Assembly: GCA_040285825.1 (NCBI GenBank) | Contig: JAUPSS010000004.1 | Span: 5,029,658 to 5,093,657 of the forward strand | Origin: Eukaryota sp. TZLM1-RC | Taxonomy: Eukaryota; Metamonada: BaSk clade | Length of the DNA: 64,000 bases | Direction of reading: 5' to 3' | Part shown: positions 40,954-50,402 of the stretch, one piece after another | Layout: each line of letters begins with the position of its first letter | Position numbering within the stretch: the first letter of the stretch is position 1 | Made by a program: the position numbers and the translations under genes | Notes under the pieces: model-generated | The model's database searches: none | Told to the model about the DNA's origin: nothing | What the model saw: only the letters and a program-made list of their open reading frames with translations

Positions 40954-41484
40954 TCTATTTTGACAATGGTTCATAGGTGAAACTTTGATCCACGTATTAA
41001 TTTTGGTTCAATAAATTTTGTGGATTTAGTATGTAACACAAATAATATTTTCGGTTGAAAGTATTAAATTTAAAATAACGTTACTGGATTATTAGGTTAA
41101 CATTTGAATAGGATGTCAAAAATTTCCAACAATGAAACTATCTGGTACAAAATCCAATTTTTCAATAGCTCATTATCAGCATAATTTATCAAAGTATCGC
41201 ATTTGCAATAATTTTGGGTAGGCTTGCTTACCACAATGGAAAAATCTTATAATTAATGAGGTATCATTTTCCCATATAAACGTAATCTACCACTAATCTT
41301 CTTTTGTACCTTTGCAATTTGTCTTAATAATGTCTGTTGTTGATACAAGAAAAGTTGACATGAAACATTTTATTACATTCAATCTAATATTATACAATTT
41401 TATTGGAAAAATAATAAATTAAATCAGATCAGGAACAGAGCAATCTCATAAATTACAAAAATAAATAAAAAATATCTACAAACC
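40954..41484. other. Convergent intergenic spacer
   Basis: Contains AATAAA at 41010 for RPS2 and AT-rich sequence; nothing else recognised. Confidence 0.5.
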
Positions 41485-42339
41485 CTAACCCAACAGCTTA
41501 CTTGGAATAGGAACACTTTTATTAACCAGTATCTTTTCTTTTTTATGAAGCCTTGACCCTCGATCGGTAGCTTTTGGAGTATACCTGGCTGGCAAAGGTG
41601 CTGGTTTTGATAACAATTCCAAACAATGAGCGTGGTTCATAGATTGTCTGTTGTTTCTATACTTGGCAATTAACAATTCTTTTTCTCTTTTATATTCAGC
41701 TTCAAGATTAAGCCTTTCTTTATTGATTTTCTCCTCCAAATGTTGAAATTCTGATTCTTTTTGTACTTTTAAAGTACGTTGAATTCGATCATTAAACATC
41801 TTTTCTTGTAACAATCGTTGTTGAGAAAGAGTCTTTTCCACTATTTGTTGTGATCTCTTGGCTTGTGCTGCCTCTTCATACCTTCGTTGCTTGATTAGTT
41901 GTTCTTGTGCAGCTTCAAGATCTCTTTCTAACCTTGATTTTGTTTTCATTGGTGAAGATGATCTCCTAGAAAGACGAGATGCACAATTTGGAGAGCTGTG
42001 GAGACGTTGAGAACGAGTGAGGTCAAGTCGGAGCTTCGTAGCACGAATGTTGTGCTCTTTGAAAAGTTGCGAGTATTTTTCTTCAAGTGCTTGGAGGGCA
42101 TCTTGCTCAGCTTGATCTAAAGCTTTTCGTTCTAGGAGTTGACGCTGTTGTTCTTCATGGACGAGTAGTTCAAGATGTTGTTTCTTTAACATATCGATTT
42201 CTTCATCAATTTCGGAAGCACGAGAAAAATCAAGACTGGAAGAAATATGACGAGATCTCTCCTCCTCAAGGTGATGTATCGTTGACCGTAAGGAAGATCC
42301 TGGTCGCATCAGTTTAGACGAAAGCGGTCTAAAACTCAT
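41485..42339 (-). CDS. Long coiled-coil protein of unknown function
   Basis: 284 aa with two coiled-coil regions. The first is ERSRHISSSLDFSRASEIDE to HNIRATKLRLDL, with a heptad pattern rich in Glu, Gln and Leu. The second is RLERDLEAAQEQLIKQRRYE to YKREKELLIAKY. A short basic Ser/Arg linker (RLSRRSSSPMKTKSR) joins them, and the ends are basic. Such proteins often belong to cytoskeletal or flagellar structures, but there is no domain that proves it. The initiator is favoured because a Met-Ser start (MSFRPLSSKL) fits. Confidence 0.7.
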   Translation of the reverse strand: MSFRPLSSKLMRPGSSLRSTIHHLEEERSRHISSSLDFSRASEIDEEIDMLKKQHLELLVHEEQQRQLLERKALDQAEQDALQALEEKYSQLFKEHNIRATKLRLDLTRSQRLHSSPNCASRLSRRSSSPMKTKSRLERDLEAAQEQLIKQRRYEEAAQAKRSQQIVEKTLSQQRLLQEKMFNDRIQRTLKVQKESEFQHLEEKINKERLNLEAEYKREKELLIAKYRNNRQSMNHAHCLELLSKPAPLPARYTPKATDRGSRLHKKEKILVNKSVPIPSKLLG

Positions 42340-42659
42340 GCCAGTGTATAACGGACAGTTTTAGAGAAGAGTAAGGTAGAATGATGAGATTGAAAGGAAT
42401 GCAAAATTCAACAAAGTTTTGAAACTAGTCATGTTTCAGGGGTGTGTTGAGGTTGATTTTGTCTTAAATTTATTTCGAATTTTCATGATGCTGCGAAGGT
42501 GTTGTTTTTGGAATTTTCTTCAGTATTCAATTGATATTGACTTGACCGTATTCCAATGTACAAGTATTGATCAATGAGTTGATGTTTTCACTATTAATTA
42601 CTGAATTTTGTAATAATTTGGTAGCAACTACAAGACAGTAAACTGAAATTTTATAAAAA
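42340..42659. other. Short intergenic spacer
   Basis: AT-rich; no feature recognised. Confidence 0.5.
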
Positions 42660-44834
42660 CTAAATAGAAGACTTAACAACCTTGTGAGCTTTCTTGACAT
42701 CTTTCCATGAACCACCTTCAAGCAATTCGCCCAAAACGTCTGCTAATCTATCATAATGAACAGAGATCTGCTCACCTGAATCCCGTTCCCTAACAGTGAG
42801 GTGATTATTGGTTAAAGATTCATGATCTACAGTGATACCAAAAGGAATTCCAATTTCATCTGCTCTTGCATAACGTCTACCAATAGCTCCAGAAGAATCT
42901 GTTCTAAAAGAAATACCATTGTATTGAAGCAACGGGGCAACATTAGCACAATATTCTTCAAATTCAGTCTTATTAAACAAAGGGAAAAGGGCAACTTTGT
43001 AAGGAGCAATGATTGGAGGAAAATTGAACACAGTTCTCTCCACGGTGCCAGTAGCACCAGTGGCACCAGGTCTAAGGTACATTGTATGTTCGAGAATTGA
43101 GTAGACAATACGATCAATACCAAAAGAAGGTTCAATAACTCTTGGAACAATTTTCTCAACATATTGCTTTTCAACTACTGAACTAAGGGTTAATTCATTC
43201 TTGTTGATTTCTAAAGTTATTTCTTCACCATTAGGGCGGGCGACAGTGACTGAAATCACTCCTTTTTCTTCCATTTCACTCATTAACTGACCGAGCTTTT
43301 CATTACTCATCTCAGAAAAAAGACTTTCCAAAAGTTTTAAATCACCTTTAAACTTTTTGCCACAAACTTTCTTGTTAAACTCAAACTTTACGACTTCTCT
43401 GACAACTGGTTCCTTCAACTGAATTTCAGCAGTCATATCAACCTTAGCCCCAGTTGCATGGCAAGTAAGATCATAGCAAGAGCGGTCAGCTATTCCAACT
43501 ACTTCAGTCCAGCCAGTAGAGAGCAAAACCTCAGCATCCCAGCAATCTTTGGCATAATGGGCCATTTGAGAGGACAAATGTTGTCTAAATCTGATTCTGG
43601 AAGGGTCTATTCCAACATTATGAAGGAAATCTACAACTTTTCCAATAAAATAACCTAAAACTTCAGTCTCGATATAACCTGCATCTATAGTTTCGTAAAT
43701 GTTTAGTACAAAACCTTCAGCTGATGCACCATGTTCTTCTTGTAATTCACGTGGTAAAATTTGAATTTCCACCTCGCCAACATCATCAATGTAATTATGA
43801 AAAATTTCATCTGGTTTGATGAAATATTCAATTTCGGCCATTGAAAATTCTCTTAATCTAAGAATACCAGCACGTGGAGAAATTTCATTTCTGAAGGACG
43901 TTCCTATTTGAGCAACTCCAAATGGCAGCTGTTTGTTATTAAATTCAAAAAGCCTTGGGAAATTGACAAAGATCCCTTGTGCTGTTTCAGGTCTCAAGAA
44001 CCCTCTCTGCTGGCCTAATGGTCCAATGAAAGTTTCAAACATGAGGTTCATAGGTGCAGATTCTGAGAGATCATTCTTTACGGGTGATTTTACCTTATAC
44101 TTCTTGATAGCTTCATCCATTTCTTCAGGAGTCAAGGCATCAGCAGTGGAGATAGCATGGTTAATCTCTTCCTTCTCTTCATTTGTTAACTTTGGATCTT
44201 CTAGTAAAACAGCCAAATGGGCCTCTAAAAGCTGATCAGCCCTGTAAGTTTGCTTTGTAACAACATCTCGCACCATTAAATCGCAAAACTTTTCAACATG
44301 ACCAGAAGCTTTAAACACATTCTCAGGAGTCAAGGCAGTTGTGGCAATTTCATAAATATCAGGTTCACCAGTGATAAAGGAGTCTACCCAGAGGTTGATG
44401 ACATTGCGTTTCACACCAGCTAGAACGGGGCCATAATCGTAGAGACCAGAAACTCCTCCATAGATTTCAAAGGCAGGGGCGTAGAGGAATCTGCGTTTAA
44501 TAATGTCATCGAGAAGGACTTTCTTTTGATCTTCTGAGATCGGGGCAGTCTTGGAGGCAGCAACTGCCTTGGATGAATCCGTGGGGGATGTTGAGGGTTT
44601 GGACTGGGTGGGGGTGGTCGATTTGGTGGAAATTTGTTGTTGAATTTTGGGGGCAGAAGTAGAAGGTTGCGACTTGGGTGCTTCCTTTGGAGGTTCAGAC
44701 TTTGAAGGGGGAGAAGCTTTAAGTTGATCAAGCTGTTGGTGGAGTTCCTTGAGTTTAGCCTCCAGTTCATCGCCTGTTAAAGCCCATTTGACTGACTCAA
44801 TCTCAGCGAGAATATCTGCTTCTGTTTGGGACAT
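42660..44834 (-). CDS. GARS1: Glycyl-tRNA synthetase
   Basis: 724 aa, intronless, close to the usual eukaryotic length. It charges tRNA-Gly with glycine in the cytosol. The N-terminus has a short helix (WALTGDELEAKLKELHQQLD) like a WHEP appendage, then a Ser/Pro/Gln linker. Class II motifs: LYDYGPVLAGVK (motif 1 area), FRNEISPRAGILRLREF (motif 2), and EPSFGIDRIVYSILEH (motif 3). RPETAQGIFVNF lies in the active site. The anticodon-binding domain ends the protein (APYKVALFPLFNK, RRYARADEIGIPFGITVD). No mitochondrial presequence is seen. A LINE A tail lies in sense about 30 bp upstream of its ATG. Confidence 0.96.
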   Translation of the reverse strand: MSQTEADILAEIESVKWALTGDELEAKLKELHQQLDQLKASPPSKSEPPKEAPKSQPSTSAPKIQQQISTKSTTPTQSKPSTSPTDSSKAVAASKTAPISEDQKKVLLDDIIKRRFLYAPAFEIYGGVSGLYDYGPVLAGVKRNVINLWVDSFITGEPDIYEIATTALTPENVFKASGHVEKFCDLMVRDVVTKQTYRADQLLEAHLAVLLEDPKLTNEEKEEINHAISTADALTPEEMDEAIKKYKVKSPVKNDLSESAPMNLMFETFIGPLGQQRGFLRPETAQGIFVNFPRLFEFNNKQLPFGVAQIGTSFRNEISPRAGILRLREFSMAEIEYFIKPDEIFHNYIDDVGEVEIQILPRELQEEHGASAEGFVLNIYETIDAGYIETEVLGYFIGKVVDFLHNVGIDPSRIRFRQHLSSQMAHYAKDCWDAEVLLSTGWTEVVGIADRSCYDLTCHATGAKVDMTAEIQLKEPVVREVVKFEFNKKVCGKKFKGDLKLLESLFSEMSNEKLGQLMSEMEEKGVISVTVARPNGEEITLEINKNELTLSSVVEKQYVEKIVPRVIEPSFGIDRIVYSILEHTMYLRPGATGATGTVERTVFNFPPIIAPYKVALFPLFNKTEFEEYCANVAPLLQYNGISFRTDSSGAIGRRYARADEIGIPFGITVDHESLTNNHLTVRERDSGEQISVHYDRLADVLGELLEGGSWKDVKKAHKVVKSSI

Positions 44835-44861
44835 GGGTTATTTTGATTTGGGACACTAAAT

Positions 44862-45055
44862 CACTTAAAATAAGATCTTATGGGACTGAAATTCAAATTA
44901 AGATTTCATCTACAAAGTACTGATCTGCTTGTTTTCTCGCATTTGCTTCTCTTATTCGATAAAAGAACCGCAAATTGAATTCGTTACGGCCACAAAAAGA
45001 CATCAAATCTTTTCATTGTTTTTTCTTGAACCAATTTTTGGAAATTTTTTTGCAT
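44862..45055 (-). mobile_element. LINE A 3' end immediately upstream of GARS
   Basis: Minus-strand tail sequence (plus: CTTATGGGACTGAAATTC, about 44877) and the preceding ARKQADQYFVDEILI-like coding end. It is oriented like GARS, with its end about 30 bp before the GARS ATG. Confidence 0.7.
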
Positions 45056-45061
45056 AGTCAT

Positions 45062-46370
45062 GTTTTCTGTAGCACAGAATTGGGAGGCCTAGATTTTCAC
45101 AATTTTTCATATTTGTGTAAAGCTGCCTTTATTCGTGAAGGCAAAAATTTCATTTTTGAATTTTTGAATCGATTTTCTGAAAACCATTTTGTAACCATTG
45201 TAACACAAAGATTTGAATTGTGTGCCACTAATGAAGCATTTGTAACAAAAACAAGATAATTTGAATATCCCCATTAATCGATTATTATCAAAAGAAAAAT
45301 GTATTTGTTCGAATTCACCTCAACTCACTTTGCACCATGCTCTGAATTGTTCTAAATTGATAACTTATCGTTCTCCATTACATGATGCTGTTAAAGACAC
45401 TGTTTTTAATATGGCACGAACTGCAAGAATATCGTGTATCAAGGAGCCCCTACTGAAGGAAACACTTTCTCTGAATTATTTTGGTTCTGATGATAGAGGT
45501 GATAAATACTGTGATTGGATTGATAATTCTGAAGCTACTGACTTTGTCTCATGTAATGTTGCAAATGATACTTTGGTTCACAGAAGAAAACTTAATCCTG
45601 TGAATGTTTTTGATTTTAAAGCGAAGGAGAAACATAGAAAATATGATTAAGATATTGAAGAAGCTAATGCTGGTAGAAATACACAGCTAGTTTTTATTGC
45701 TTTCCCATTTTCGATAAATGGAAGATTATCAGTTGAAGCAGAAACTTTTTTGAATGACTTCCAAAAAATGGTGCAAGAAAAAACAATGAAAAGATTTGAT
45801 ATATTTTTATGGCGTTCTCGAATTCAATTTGCTCACTTTTCAACGTCCTCCTTTTTCTCAACTTGACGTCTCATTGTCGGTTCGATTGAAGTCCTCCATT
45901 TTCCATGTCAGACACTCTCAGTGATACTGACTGGACTGCAAAATGTACCGAACGTGATGTTGACAAATTAACCTCCTCAACCACCAATTGTTCTCATTCT
46001 CCCCACCTGTCACTCCATGCTGGAAAATTATTGGAAAAATATTCAAATGAAAATTTTCTAAACCACGCCGCAAATGCAGTAAATGTCGAAAATCCGGACA
46101 TAATATTTCAACTTGTTCGCTTATTCAAAAGGAAACACTTAATTCTCGTGCAGCTACTGCTGATTTAAATTTTTCATTATCACATAATCCTGAAAAAAAT
46201 CCTGCAAAAAAAGTTGCCATTATTAATAAATTACCTCGGTTTTTCAATCGAATAAGAGGAGCTTTAGCTAGACAGCAAGCAGATCAAGATTTTGTAGAGG
46301 AAACCTTGGTTCAATGGATTTCGTCCCATTAGTTATGAATTAATTTAATTAAGTGTACATGTTCAATAAA
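45062..46370 (+). mobile_element. Chimeric LINE: D/E start, A body, and an inserted A-type 5' segment
   Basis: The start (45062-45186) is a D/E-type GGLDFHNFSYLCKAAF block. From 45189 it switches to family A sequence (VTQRFELCATNEAF, the zinc motif and the endonuclease core, to 45835). Then 45836-46205 is a 370-bp segment starting a new ORF (MSDTLSDTDW) with a CCHC knuckle CSKCRKSGHNISTC, which belongs at the 5' end of such an element. The 3' end then resumes at 46205 (KLPRFFNRIR) with the family tail near 46320-46370. It may result from template switching or a deleted nested copy. Confidence 0.65.
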
Positions 46371-46439
46371 TATTTTCTGAAAACCAACATTCAATTGAAT
46401 GTTGTGTTAGTGATTATTTGGTGTCTTTGCACAATGAAC

Positions 46440-46900
46440 TAGGCTGCCTCTCTCCTCAAAATGCTTTCCTTCCGATATTCAAGAAATTCCACCCAGAAGT
46501 TGATTTCTTTAAGATTTGCATACACCAAATTGCCAAATATGAAACATAGAAAATATTACAAAGATACCGAAAAAGTAAATGCTGATAGAAATAGACCACT
46601 TGTTTTTATTGCTTTCATATTTTCTATAAACAGAAGACTATGAGTAGAAGCAGGAACTTTTTTGAATGATTTCCGAAAATTGGTTTAAGAAAAATAATGA
46701 AAAGATTTGATATTTTTTTATCGCGCTCTCAGATTCGATAAGCCATTGTTAATAAATTACCTCGGTTTTTCAATCGAATTAGAGAACCTTTAGCTAGACA
46801 GCAAGCCAATCAAGATTTTGTAGAGGAAATCTTGGTTCATTGAATTTTGTCCCATCAGTTGTGGGTTTATTATATTAGGTGTTGGAGTTCAATCAAGAAT
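46440..46900 (+). mobile_element. Decayed LINE A 3' end
   Basis: Reads HRKYYKDTEKVNADRNRPLV and then a run of small frame fragments to the family 3' tail near 46850-46895. Confidence 0.65.
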
Positions 46901-47332
46901 TGAGTTGTTAATAATTTGGTAATGAAAATTGTAAAAGCAATATTTTAAAGAGTGATCTTTTTATATTTATTTGATTGACAATAACATCTGACTTGTTCAA
47001 TGGAAAAATTACATCGAACTCTTAATTGGTGAAAATTTTTCCGCTAACCATCGATGAAGTATGACGATACAAAAAATGTGTTGAAGAATCACCTCAGTTG
47101 GTCGCAATTCACTTATTGTTCACAAAAAAAACATATTTCTATACAATCATGAATCACAAATGAGGTTCAATGGTACATTTGATACAAAAAAGAGAAATAA
47201 AGACTACCATGTGATTTATTGAGGATGAAACCTGATTAGGCTCTGTCATCAAATAACTAATGTCCGAATTAAGTTTTACAATAGAGAACTGCTGGCTACA
47301 TGTTGAGAAAGATACAGACTACCTCTAAAGAT
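46901..47332. other. Intergenic spacer downstream of RPS19
   Basis: AT-rich; no feature recognised beyond poly-A stretches. Confidence 0.45.
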
Positions 47333-47792
47333 TTATTGTTTGAGAGCAACACGAAGAGCGATTTGATCAATTTCACGTTGTCCCTTGGAAGTAATTTGAC
47401 GACCACCTTCGGGGTTCAGCTCGACGATGCCGGCAGACTGGAGTTGCTTGAGGATGTTGCGAGCAACAGCACCAGAGGAGAGCATGAAATGTCTGGGTCT
47501 GGCTCCACGGCGACCGTTTCCACCATAGACCTGACGGAACTTACCTACACCCATTCCTGGGCAAAGATAGACCTTGCGGGCCATGGAAGCTAGGGTGAGG
47601 ACATTCTGAAACCATACCAGCACGGATGAAGAACCAATCGGCGTCTGTGGGAGCGAGTTCCTTGAAACTGGCAGTTTTGACGAGGTCTACCCATTCGGGA
47701 GCCTTGATAGTGTCAGATGCCTTCAATTGTTGGGCATATGCCTTAATGAAGTGGGCAGAATCAACGTCCTTTAGAGTAATTGCAGGAGCCAT
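47333..47792 (-). CDS. RPS19: 40S ribosomal protein S19 (eS19), two exons
   Basis: Exon 1 is 47792-47618 and exon 2 is 47589-47333, joined across a 28-nt GTATGG...CCTAG intron; 143 aa. eS19 is needed for small-subunit assembly and 18S maturation. Conserved blocks are [17 protein letters not shown], then across the splice [34 protein letters not shown], and [18 protein letters not shown] to GQREIDQIA. Joining restores the RAAS-x-AR core exactly. A few residues earlier an ATG at 47822 exists, but [10 protein letters not shown] is the family-like start. Confidence 0.95.
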
Positions 47793-47841
47793 GTTGAGAA
47801 TGGACAAAAAGAGAGTTTTCACTCATCCATTATTTCTCATT

Positions 47842-48235
47842 TATGGATAGTTACACAGTTTGCGGCAATGAGGATGTATTACTTAAGCTGACCACCCAAA
47901 CACATGCCCGTTTTGTACTTCCTTATGTTTTTCATCCAGTGATTTGGTCGACTATCAAAATACTCTTACACAGTATGGTCTCAATGTATTTCTAGTCTGT
48001 GTCAAACAGGTGTTAACCTTTATTATGCACTGGTTTCAGTCTAAAATATATTGGCGCTCTCTTAATGTATCCCTCTCAAATCCACAAAGTGTGCCTCTTG
48101 TGTGACTTTCCCGATAAAGAAACGAGAGGAGTTGTGGAGAAGACACTTGTGGAGGTGAATCTGACCTCCTTTGTAGAGCACTCAAATGTCACTGGGATAA
48201 TGATTAAATCACTATTGATTGGCCTTTTCTAAATT
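47842..48235 (+). other. Unassigned coding region, probably several small exons
   Basis: Starts about 50 bp from the RPS19 start, in the divergent direction. Protein-like stretches occur in three frames: MDSYTVCGNEDVLLKLTTQT at the beginning, DLVDYQNTLTQYGLNVFLV in the middle, then YIGALLMYPSQIHKVCLLCD and DKETRGVVEKTLVEVNLTSF up to a stop at about 48235. Candidate introns (for example a GTGTTAACC...TTTCAG segment of 30 nt near 48013) occur, but no combination I tried keeps one frame throughout. Either unresolved short introns or a frameshifted pseudogene; no family recognised. Confidence 0.4.
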
Positions 48236-48469
48236 GTTTTCGTATATATCCACCACACCAATTTTATTATTTCTCAATGAGCAGTTTCGCAAACAATGTT
48301 TCCATGTGTTTTTGGGAGAAATCGGTTTGCATCTCAATAAGTCAACTATAAAATTGAACTAGTGAAATGTATTAGGAAGGTATGTTACTAACAACCCAAA
48401 GCTCAACTATATTTGCATTAAAGAAATTTTAAAATATTCAAAAATATACAACTAAAGACAACTTGGTTG

Positions 48470-48765
48470 AATGCTTTCCCATTTTCTATAAACGGAAGAC
48501 TATCAGTGAAACAGGAACTTTATTTGGATGGTTTCCAAAAATTGGTTCAAGAAAAAACAATGAAAAGATTTGATATCTTTTTATGGTGCATGAATTCAAT
48601 TCTCCATAATTAATAAATTATAACGTTGCTTCCATCGAATTAGAGACGAAATGGCGAGAAAACAAGCTGTTCAGGATTATGTGGCGGAAATCTTGGTTTA
48701 TCCAATTTTGTCGCATTAGTAATCAGCATATTCGGAGTTCAATGAAAATATTTTTATTGAATTGA
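48470..48765 (+). mobile_element. LINE A 3' end
   Basis: Encodes a broken FPFSINGRLSV and the LDGFQKLVQEKTMKRFDIF block, then the family 3' tail (GTCGCATTAGTAATC) near 48710. Confidence 0.65.
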
Positions 48766-49261
48766 ATGAAATTGCAAATTCTTCCCTGTACAATTTCGCC
48801 AATGCTTTGACAGGCCCTGCGGTTTAGTGAACATTCTTTTGTACAATAGATTTTCATGTATGTTTATTTACTAGAATGTAATCTAGTATTGGGCAGTGGC
48901 TAAAACACTACGGTAATCACAGTTCTTCATGTGGTTGATTTAAAATATTGTTTGTTTTTGTTATTGATAAAGGAGGTCACAGGATGAGTGTTGAACAGCA
49001 CCATAATCAACCATCTCACAAATTGACATTCCTCTAGTAGGTGAGAACGATAACAGAATTGTGAAGGGGTTTGGTACAACTAAACTAACACTAACGAAAA
49101 CTAAACAAAATGGGGGATATCATCCACATTATCAATGACAAGAACAGTCACATCTTAAAACTCAACCAAAAAGCCTTAATTTAAATTTTTACCCACTCAA
49201 AACCCCATCAATTCAATAACAGGAGATTTTCGCTATTCGGCCAGACAGCGACTTCCCTTTT
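48766..49261. other. Spacer between LINE fragments
   Basis: AT-rich; I see no gene. Confidence 0.4.
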
Positions 49262-49800
49262 TTAAAACTCTGTAATGTTATTCAAAATGGAGTTAATATA
49301 AAGAAGAAGAAGATCGTTCAATATAGAAAATACAATTCTGTTCTCCCAAATCAAACATTCAAATCTACAACCACTTACATTGAGAAATTTTCCTAAGTCA
49401 TTTACAAAGTTAAGACCTTCACTACCAATGGTACCAGGAATTGAAATAACAATCGAGAACAAAATTGATGTTTCTGCATCTTGCTCTTATGGGACGTTTA
49501 AGAAGAATTTCTTATTTTGATTTCTTGGTAAGCTCTGAAACATTGAGTAAATGTTGCATGTCAAAATTGGGACTCCGTTTCCACGAATATACGGTAGTAC
49601 TATCAATATTTAGTTCAGCTTCATCATACCAAGCACATTGAATATCACCTCGTTTTTGACTCAACCTGAAACTTAATTCATCAAACAGAAGTTCTAAACG
49701 AACTGGTGGGTGAGCACAATTCAACAGAACGGAAATACAATTACGAGCAGCATTGTGTATAATTGATCCTTTTTGGGTAAATTTGCAGCAGGAAATAATG
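49262..49800 (-). mobile_element. LINE fragment, endonuclease end
   Basis: Two short frames on the minus strand: KRGDIQCAWYDEAELNIDST (endonuclease core) and the C-terminus IGSEGLNFVNDLGKF with IWENRIVFSILND. Related to families B and D/E but divergent from both. Confidence 0.6.
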
Positions 49801-49914
49801 TGATCAAAAGAAAAATAAGCACAACATCATATAACTGAAGATTAGAAAGCTCAAACAAACTTTTTTATTACATTAAAATATAGTTAAAATGTGTTTACTT
49901 TCACTGATGTAGTA

Positions 49915-50345
49915 TTACAGAAGTTCTTTGGTTCAAAGAAGAAACCTTAATCCTTTAAGTGCTCTTGAATTTAAAGCTATAGAAAACATAGAAAATAAGA
50001 CAATGATATAGAAGAAGCTAATGCTGATAGAGATAGACCACTTGTTGTTATTGCTTTCCCATTTTCTTTAAACGGAAGACTATCAGTAGAAGCAGAAACT
50101 TTTTCAATGATTTCCAAAAAATGTTTTAAGAAAAAAGCAATGAAACGATTTGGAGTTTTTTATGGTATTTTTTTCTCGAATTCAGTTTGCCATTATTAAT
50201 AGATTACCTCGGTTTTTCAATCAAATTAGAGAAGCTTTAGCTAGACAGCAAACAGATCAAGATTTTGTAGAGGAAATCATGGTTCAATGATTTTCGTCCC
50301 TTTTGTTATGAATTAATTTTATTAAGTGTGATAGTTTAATAAAGG
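49915..50345 (+). mobile_element. LINE A 3' end immediately upstream of the RCC1-repeat gene
   Basis: Begins with LVQRRNLNPLSALEFKA-like sequence, is frameshifted, and ends with the family tail (GTCCCTTTTGTTATGA, about 50297) and AATAAA near 50338. The next gene starts 58 bp later, in the same direction. Confidence 0.7.
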
Positions 50346-50402
50346 TGTTGTTTCTAGAAGTCAATTGCTCAATCTTTCCTTTCCTTTTTCTCTACACTGT
50401 CA

